From Candidatus Hydrogenedentota bacterium (lineage in GTDB: Bacteria; Hydrogenedentota; Hydrogenedentia; Hydrogenedentales; JAGMZX01), in assembly GCA_018005585.1 (NCBI GenBank), contig JAGMZX010000015.1, positions 1 to 35,049 of the forward strand: DNA of 35,049 bases, read 5' to 3'. Below, piece by piece: positions 30,101-35,049 of this stretch (position 1 is the stretch's first letter; the number at the start of each line of letters is the position of its first letter). Position numbers and translations under genes: made by a program. Under the pieces are notes generated by a model. That model worked only from the letters and a program-made list of their open reading frames with translations, was not told where the DNA came from and did not search any database.

Positions 30101-32687
30101 GACGGTGTTCCCGATGGTTCATGCCGGGCGCGTGTTCATGATAATGGCCTTCCTGATGCAGCCGGTTGTGTATCTCCCGGTGCGCCGCCGTCAGGGTCAG
30201 GCGCATGCGTTTCACCGCCGCCGTGTCCGCGCGCGTGGCCAACGTGTCCAGGTATGCCATGCTGCCCTCAATTTGCTCGAGAATCGTCAGTGCATCCGCC
30301 GCCGCGAAGAACGGCGCGCCCGCAACCTCGATCTCGACCGGCGAGCTGTGCGCCACGATGATTTCCGGTTTGCCGGGATAGTGGCCGCGCACGAGCAACG
30401 CCGCCCAGATGCTGCGGTCCGTGCGCAGGGTCAAATCCCCTTCCGCGGCCCAAGGTTTCACGGCAATGCTTTCGCGCACCTCGCCGTTGACGACCAGTTC
30501 GACGCGCGACATGGGCACGGTCGTGCTGGCTGCTTCCCAGTGGACCGCAACCTCGCCGCCGCCGCGTTTCATGCGGATGCGCCCGCCCGGCTGCCGTCCT
30601 TCGACACAGAATTCCAGCAACGGCCCGTAGGTTACGAAGGTGCGTCCCGCGCGCACGGCGTCCTTCCACGCGCGATAGTCAAAGGGGCGGCCTTCCTCGA
30701 TACGGGCGTAGGTGCGGATTGCGCCAATGGGCGTGTCCGCGCTCATCTTGTCCGTTCCCGCCACTGCCGGCACGAAATAACCGCAGTTCAGATAGCGGTA
30801 CCAGTCTGAAATCGAGTAGGGGTTGATGCCGCCGTACAGGTCGCCCCATGAGGTCATTTCAACGGCGTCGATGTTGCCCTGCACGAGGCATGCGGCGTTC
30901 TCCGCGCGCGGCTGCGGGAAATGCGGCAGCACAACGAGACCACCTTGGCGCCGGCACTGGCGCGCCCACTCGCTCATCAGCACCGCGACGGGGTCGCCGA
31001 TGGCCGATTCGTCCGGCCCGCCCGTAGTCAGCGGCAGGATTGGCCTGCCGCCGTAGCCGAGCAGCGAGATGTGGCCGAGCACATGCTGCCGGTTCTCCGT
31101 GCCGACACGCAGCAGGTACTCGCCGTCGCCGCCGCTCTCGATGCCGCCGTGGGTCGTCTTGCCGTCGAAATCGCCGATATTGGTGAACAGTTCGCCCCAT
31201 TGGCTCGCGAGCAGATTGACCACGTTCACCCCTTCGGCCGCGCCCTCGAGCAGGCCCGTCGTGGGCGACACGAAGTGGACGTGCGTGTCCGCCGTAACCC
31301 AGCCGCGTTCGCGCCAGGGCAACACGCGTTCGAGCGAGATCGTGAGCGTTTTCGTGCGCGGGCCGACGACGAAAACCTTGCGCACGGGCCGGACCTCGAA
31401 GCCTTTGCTCGCCTCGACGTACACCCGGCCCAGCGGCAGGTCGATCGTCGTCTCCCCGTCGATGTAGGCGCAGTTGTGAAGGCCGCGATGCACAAAATCG
31501 GCGCTGTAATCCTCGAACCACGCCGGATTCGGGTAGCGGTGCCGGTCCAGCGGCGCGAGATACTCGCCCGCTTCGCCATGTACGTGCAGCTTGACCGCAA
31601 CCGGCTTGCCGCTGCCTTTTTCGACGGCGCGCAGCGTCACGCGCTGCCGGGACGGGGCCACCGGCTCGATGACGCCGCGCCGCTTCACGACACGAGACAC
31701 AGGGAACACCATCCCGTTCCACAGGTGAAAACACGCCTCCGCATGGGCGGCATATTCGACGAGAATCTCGCGGTCGCTGACCTCGGGAAGCTGATTGTTA
31801 CCGGAGCGGCGCCAGGCCGCATCAGGGTAGCGCCGTCGCGGTTCGGCGCTGATGACCTGCCCAAGATCAATCTGGATTTGTTCGAGCAGGCCCGGCATTT
31901 TCAGGTCCGGCCGGAAGGTCATGCCATCCGGCAGCCGCAACAACGCCTTCTCGCGCCGTTCCCACCGGTACGGCAGGGAGACCGTGCGGCCTGCTGTCAC
32001 GGCGAATACCAGCACGACGCCCTGCTCCGTGCGGGGCTCGATGCGCACGCCCGCCAGCGCTTTGTTCGGGCGCGGGTTCTCCCACGCCCAGACCCAGTTG
32101 GTCCAAGGCGTCAGATCAACCTGCGCCACGCGCGTCTGGGTCGTGCCCCACACGAAATGCTGCCCGGGATCGAACGGGATTTCCTGCACGGGCTGCCGGC
32201 TGAGCGGATACAACGTGTAGGGCTTCGTGTGCGCGACGCATGCGAAGCTCGATTCGCCCCAAGGCCGCTGGAACAGGTTGATCTCGTACCGGCGGCGGAC
32301 GGCATGGCGCACCTCTTCGCCGTCCGCGTAGAGAAACACATAGTCGGCCACCGGCTCGCCCAGCAGGCCGTAGCCTTTCGCGGGCGCGTAGAGCCCGTCA
32401 TCCTGCTGCGGCAGCACCACCGCGTCCGTCGTGTGCAGGAACACCAGCCACGGCGCGCGCACCGGCGCGAATCGCAGCGTAACCGGACCCGTCGCGGCAT
32501 GGGCAATACGCCTGCCGACATGAAACGGGATGCCCCAGCACACGCACGCGCCCGACGGCGCGTGCGGGAGCGCGTCGCGCAGCGCCTCCGACAGGCCGCG
32601 CCCGGGCAGACGCGCGATGGCCGCGCCGCCCGTAAACCGCAGTGGCGCGAACAGCGGCGAGGCCGGTCCGTCATTTAGTTCCGGCAT
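30087..32687 (-). CDS. CehA/McbA-family metallohydrolase (PHP superfamily) with His-rich tail
   Basis: The product has 866 residues. The C-terminal half is a PHP-type metallohydrolase: HVH at 469-471 in TADTHVHF, a His in VVLPHFP near 589, and Asp646 in VAGTDKM. These are the positions expected for metal ligands in the CehA/McbA family, named after carbaryl hydrolase but mostly uncharacterised. The N-terminal 440 residues are beta-rich, with a carboxypeptidase-regulatory-like stretch at about 345-450 (GKPVAVKLHVHGEAGEYL). A second beta domain at about 690-790 (VELVVNGEVRE) follows the catalytic part. The last 23 residues hold seven His (LHQEGHYHEH, NHREHRHE), a probable metal-binding tail. 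No clear signal peptide is seen although many relatives are secreted. It heads a three-gene unit. The substrate is unknown. Confidence 0.9.
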   Translation of the reverse strand: MPELNDGPASPLFAPLRFTGGAAIARLPGRGLSEALRDALPHAPSGACVCWGIPFHVGRRIAHAATGPVTLRFAPVRAPWLVFLHTTDAVVLPQQDDGLYAPAKGYGLLGEPVADYVFLYADGEEVRHAVRRRYEINLFQRPWGESSFACVAHTKPYTLYPLSRQPVQEIPFDPGQHFVWGTTQTRVAQVDLTPWTNWVWAWENPRPNKALAGVRIEPRTEQGVVLVFAVTAGRTVSLPYRWERREKALLRLPDGMTFRPDLKMPGLLEQIQIDLGQVISAEPRRRYPDAAWRRSGNNQLPEVSDREILVEYAAHAEACFHLWNGMVFPVSRVVKRRGVIEPVAPSRQRVTLRAVEKGSGKPVAVKLHVHGEAGEYLAPLDRHRYPNPAWFEDYSADFVHRGLHNCAYIDGETTIDLPLGRVYVEASKGFEVRPVRKVFVVGPRTKTLTISLERVLPWRERGWVTADTHVHFVSPTTGLLEGAAEGVNVVNLLASQWGELFTNIGDFDGKTTHGGIESGGDGEYLLRVGTENRQHVLGHISLLGYGGRPILPLTTGGPDESAIGDPVAVLMSEWARQCRRQGGLVVLPHFPQPRAENAACLVQGNIDAVEMTSWGDLYGGINPYSISDWYRYLNCGYFVPAVAGTDKMSADTPIGAIRTYARIEEGRPFDYRAWKDAVRAGRTFVTYGPLLEFCVEGRQPGGRIRMKRGGGEVAVHWEAASTTVPMSRVELVVNGEVRESIAVKPWAAEGDLTLRTDRSIWAALLVRGHYPGKPEIIVAHSSPVEIEVAGAPFFAAADALTILEQIEGSMAYLDTLATRADTAAVKRMRLTLTAAHREIHNRLHQEGHYHEHAPGMNHREHRHEKS

Positions 32688-32886
32688 ATGGCGCCCTTTC
32701 CTGATGCTCGCTTCGCGCTATGCTACTCGAAACGCCTTGTCAGTTCCCAAAACCACCCCGGGCAGATTCCCGCATCCGCGGAGACAGGCGGAAGCATCCC
32801 CCACGCGGCGCGCGTTGCATCGCACGAACCGATGCGGGACAATGGCGGAACGTACGATCGCGGCACAGGCGGGAAGGAACGATTTC
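32688..32886. other. Divergent promoter region between CehA and Gfo/Idh genes
   Basis: These 199 bases separate two divergent transcription units. No gene or convincing promoter pair was found. AAGGA sits before ATG 32887, and GGAAAGGG lies upstream of the CehA start at 32687. Confidence 0.4.
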
Positions 32887-34101
32887 ATGAACAAGAACAC
32901 GGGGAACCGGAAGCGTCGGATGGATCGGCGCATGTTCCTGGCTTCGGGTGCGGCATTGCTGGCGGCGGGCGCGATCGCGGGGCAGACGCTGGAGGACCTC
33001 GTGCTCCCGGCCTGGTCGCCGCGCGGGGACAGGAAGGTCCGCATCGGCGTGGTGGGCGGGCGCTTCGGCCTGTCGTTTCACTGGCACGAACACCCGAATT
33101 GCATCGTGGAAGCGGTCAGCGACCTGATTCCCGAGCGGCGCGCGCAGCTTCAAGGGCGCTATGCGTGCGATAAGGCGCACGAGTCGCTCGAAAAGCTGGT
33201 GCTCGACCCGAACATCGACGCCGTGGCCCTGTTTACGCCCGCGCCAGACCACGCGCGGCACGTCATACTGTGCTTGGAGCATGGAAAACACGTGGTCAGC
33301 GCGTGTCCCGCGTGCATGACGCTCGAAGAAGCCGAGATGATGAAGGAAGTCCAGGAACGGACCGGCCTCAGGTACATGACGGCCGAAACGAGCTACTACC
33401 GCTGGGAAACGGTCACCGCTCGGCGGCTTTTCGCGCGGGGCGCATTCGGCGAAATGGTCTACTGCGAGGGCGAGTATTACCACCCGGGCATCGGCCACGA
33501 CCAGGATGCGCTGTCGCGGCAGGATGGCGCGAAGACCTGGCGTTACGGGCTGCCGCCAATGCTGTACCCGACGCATTCGACGGCGTTCCTGATCGGCGTG
33601 ACGGGCGAACACCTGACGAAGGTTTCGTGCGTGGGCCTACGCGAGACGGAAGACCCGGCATTCCGGGACAACGCATACGGCAACCCATTCACGAACGGCA
33701 CGGCCCTGTTTCTTACGGACAAGGGCCACCCGTTCCGTTGCAGTGTGGCGTGGAACATCTACGCGCACGGCGAGCGCGCACAATGGTTCGGCGACAAGGC
33801 GGCGCTATACATGGAAGGGCCGGCGGGCCAGCCGTTTCTCGCGAGATACGACGACGGCACAAGCGCCGCCGTCATTCCTGACTACTGGCGCGAAGTGCCC
33901 GAGGCCATGCGCTACGACAAGGGGCACGGCGCATCACATCCCTTTATCACGTGCGAATTCATCGACGCATTGGTGGAGAACCGCGAACCGGCCCTCAGCC
34001 TCCGCGAGGCGCTCGCTTTCTGCGTGCCCGGCATCGTCGCGCACCAATCCGCATTCCAGAACGGAGAACAATTGCCCATTCCGGACTTCGGGCGCGCCTA
34101 G
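32887..34101 (+). CDS. Tat-exported Gfo/Idh/MocA-family oxidoreductase with altered EKP motif
   Basis: The protein has 404 residues. ATG 32887 is preceded by AAGGA. A twin-arginine signal (DRRMFLASG, then AALLAAGAIAGQ) directs folded export. The Rossmann domain begins VRIGVVGGRFG, with SDLIPERR at the second strand and AVALFTPAPDHARHVILCLEHGKHVV. The family's EKP motif, whose Lys is normally conserved at the active site, reads ACP (VSACPACMTLEEAE). Residues 180-400 fit the Gfo/Idh C-terminal alpha/beta domain (RLFARGAFGEMVYCEGEY, HPFITCEFIDALVENREPALSLREALAFCVPGIVAHQSA). Relatives use NAD(P) to oxidise sugars or glycosides; Tat-exported members are abundant in planctomycete-like bacteria. Loss of the Lys suggests altered or absent dehydrogenase activity, which is inference. 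Confidence 0.9.
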   Translation: MNKNTGNRKRRMDRRMFLASGAALLAAGAIAGQTLEDLVLPAWSPRGDRKVRIGVVGGRFGLSFHWHEHPNCIVEAVSDLIPERRAQLQGRYACDKAHESLEKLVLDPNIDAVALFTPAPDHARHVILCLEHGKHVVSACPACMTLEEAEMMKEVQERTGLRYMTAETSYYRWETVTARRLFARGAFGEMVYCEGEYYHPGIGHDQDALSRQDGAKTWRYGLPPMLYPTHSTAFLIGVTGEHLTKVSCVGLRETEDPAFRDNAYGNPFTNGTALFLTDKGHPFRCSVAWNIYAHGERAQWFGDKAALYMEGPAGQPFLARYDDGTSAAVIPDYWREVPEAMRYDKGHGASHPFITCEFIDALVENREPALSLREALAFCVPGIVAHQSAFQNGEQLPIPDFGRA

Positions 34102-34807
34102 CCGCATCCGTCCGGTCGGGCCAGAAACAGAAAGCACTCAGGCGGCCGCGCGGCCTGTCAGACCGCCGCTTCCTCTGTAACGCAGGCTCTCATCCTCTTT
34201 TCTTAATCCCCCGTCTTTCGGGGCGAAATCCCGCGCGCGCCATGTAACGATTCCGAGTCCGCCCGGCAGTGCGTCCGGCGTGATCGATAATGCACTCACG
34301 CAACGCGCGACATGTGCGGCGCTGCAAGTGGAGCCCAGGAACGGCTGAGGAGGCGCGACTATGAGACACAGACATGGGAAGGCAGTGCGTAGAGGAAGCG
34401 GACTTCCCCAAGGCTCGAATGTGCCCGGACGCAGGGCGCCCGCTTCCGTGCCGCCCCGGCGCGGCGCGGTTCCAACAATGGCTGCGGCGGAAAACACCGG
34501 GGCGGATGCCAAACCGTCGCGCGAGCGCGCGGGAAAGGCCTTGACGTCTGTCACGGCCGGCCGCGACGCGCACACCCCCGAAATGTTGCGCTCGTACCAC
34601 TTCTTTCGGCGCATCGTGCTGTTTTCCCGGCTCTATTCCGCAAATCCGGGCGGCGATATTTTCCGGCGCGCGCGCCCCGAGGTGTAACGCTCACACGCCA
34701 GCCCGGCACCGTGAGTTTTCTGGTGTAAGCTGGCGCTTGCGCCGATGTGAAAGCGGCCGCCGCGGCAGAGCGACTACGAATTGAATCCGCAGAAAGGATA
34801 GGGACTC
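34102..34807. other. Poorly coding stretch between the Gfo/Idh gene and the last gene
   Basis: Apart from the doubtful small ORF, the 706 bases show no protein family in any frame. A short imperfect inverted repeat lies at 34139-34157 just after the oxidoreductase stop, without a T run. No tRNA or regulatory RNA was recognised. Confidence 0.45.
34361..34687 (+). CDS. Doubtful small Arg-rich ORF
   Basis: The 108-codon frame has a strong GAGGAGG site 7 bases before its ATG. It is rich in Arg, Pro and Ala (MRHRHGKAVRRGSG at the start, SYHFFRRIVLFSRLYS near the C-terminus). No family or signal is recognised. A competing minus-strand open frame covers the same bases, and GC-rich composition makes long open frames cheap here. 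The ribosome site is the only reason to keep it. Confidence 0.3.
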   Translation: MRHRHGKAVRRGSGLPQGSNVPGRRAPASVPPRRGAVPTMAAAENTGADAKPSRERAGKALTSVTAGRDAHTPEMLRSYHFFRRIVLFSRLYSANPGGDIFRRARPEV

Positions 34808-35049
34808 ATGGCGCAGCTCCTCAGACATATGTACGACAGCGACGGCAAACCAGGCTGGACGGTCTTTCCACTGGAAGGCATGACAACGGCGCGACTTTGC
34901 TGCTGCAACGGAAAGTTGAATGTCGAGGCCGTGGACGCCGCGGGCGCGCAACCCGGGTCAATCACGCTCGTGCAATGCCAGCACGGCGGACACGATGTCT
35001 GGGCGCTGCTCGCCGACACGCATGCGGTGCGCGTTAATGGCGATGCCTT
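34808..35049 (+). CDS. N-terminus of an unrecognised protein (runs off the right edge)
   Basis: The frame opens at ATG 34808, with AAAGGA upstream, and is open for 80 codons to the window end. It begins MAQLLRHMYDSDGKPGWTVF. It has no signal peptide. A Cys cluster (RLCCCNGK) and CQHGGHD could bind metal. The closing segment ALLADTHAVRVNGDA has the strand-turn-strand look of an FHA-like or small beta domain with a V-x-V-NG hairpin, but too little is present to assign a family. Confidence 0.6.
   Translation, partial: MAQLLRHMYDSDGKPGWTVFPLEGMTTARLCCCNGKLNVEAVDAAGAQPGSITLVQCQHGGHDVWALLADTHAVRVNGDA

Noticed and set aside
34138-34614. Minus-strand open frame of 158 codons near the right end
   Set aside because: It has no ribosome site or domain, and a plus-strand ORF over the same bases has a much better initiation signal.

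Overview
The window is about 35 kb of dense, GC-rich bacterial chromosome. It has short intergenic gaps, frequent 4-nt ATGA overlaps, and GC-driven open frames on the strand opposite most genes. The protein families point to a Gram-negative, didermic heterotroph of the Planctomycetota / Verrucomicrobiota / Lentisphaerota / Hydrogenedentota type. They include an alginate-export-like outer-membrane barrel, a DUF4838 glycosidase-like protein, a CehA/McbA metallohydrolase, a Tat-exported Gfo/Idh/MocA oxidoreductase, FG-GAP proteins, a DUF5011 repeat lipoprotein and a sugar ABC importer with the binding protein fused to a permease. The phylum is an inference from gene content; no rRNA or tRNA gene was recognised.

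Layout. (1) 1-2887, minus: a giant surface lipoprotein (two PKD-like domains, then an array of nearly identical 78-residue DUF5011/HYR-like repeats) running off the left edge. (2) 3327-6127, plus: an outer-membrane beta-barrel and a membrane-anchored alpha/beta hydrolase. (3) 9716-6245, minus: a DUF4838 protein followed by a small secreted protein of unknown function. (4) 10030-11787, plus: a triple-BON periplasmic protein and a TPR membrane protein. (5) 19487-11801, minus: a codirectional cluster of a GT-C glycosyltransferase, a SAM methyltransferase, an ABC-2 type ATPase with degenerate signature and H-loop motifs, its permease, and two FG-GAP proteins, with two ATGA overlaps. (6) 23228-19915, minus: a substrate-binding-protein/permease fusion and a second permease of a CUT1-type carbohydrate importer, with no ATPase in the window. 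(7) 23392-27102, plus: a membrane metallophosphoesterase, an alkaline-phosphatase-superfamily phosphodiesterase and a GT4 glycosyltransferase, the last two coupled by ATGA. (8) 27316-28011, plus: an aquaporin Z with a good sigma-70-like promoter. (9) 32687-28292, minus: a CehA/McbA metallohydrolase with a His-rich tail, a lipoprotein overlapping it by 14 nt, and a radical SAM protein. (10) 32887 to the end, plus: a Tat-dependent Gfo/Idh/MocA protein with an altered EKP motif, a doubtful small Arg-rich ORF, and the start of an unrecognised protein.

How the genes could work together. Much of the content concerns extracellular polysaccharide: surface lipoprotein, outer-membrane porin, esterase, DUF4838 protein, sugar uptake, oxidoreductase. 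Building or exporting envelope glycoconjugates is the other theme: GT39-like and GT4 transferases, phosphodiesterase, ABC exporter. The most unusual items are the fused importer, the ABC exporter operon with FG-GAP partners and a degenerate nucleotide-binding domain, the recently amplified repeat array, and the His-tailed CehA operon. No phage, insertion sequence or CRISPR array was seen.
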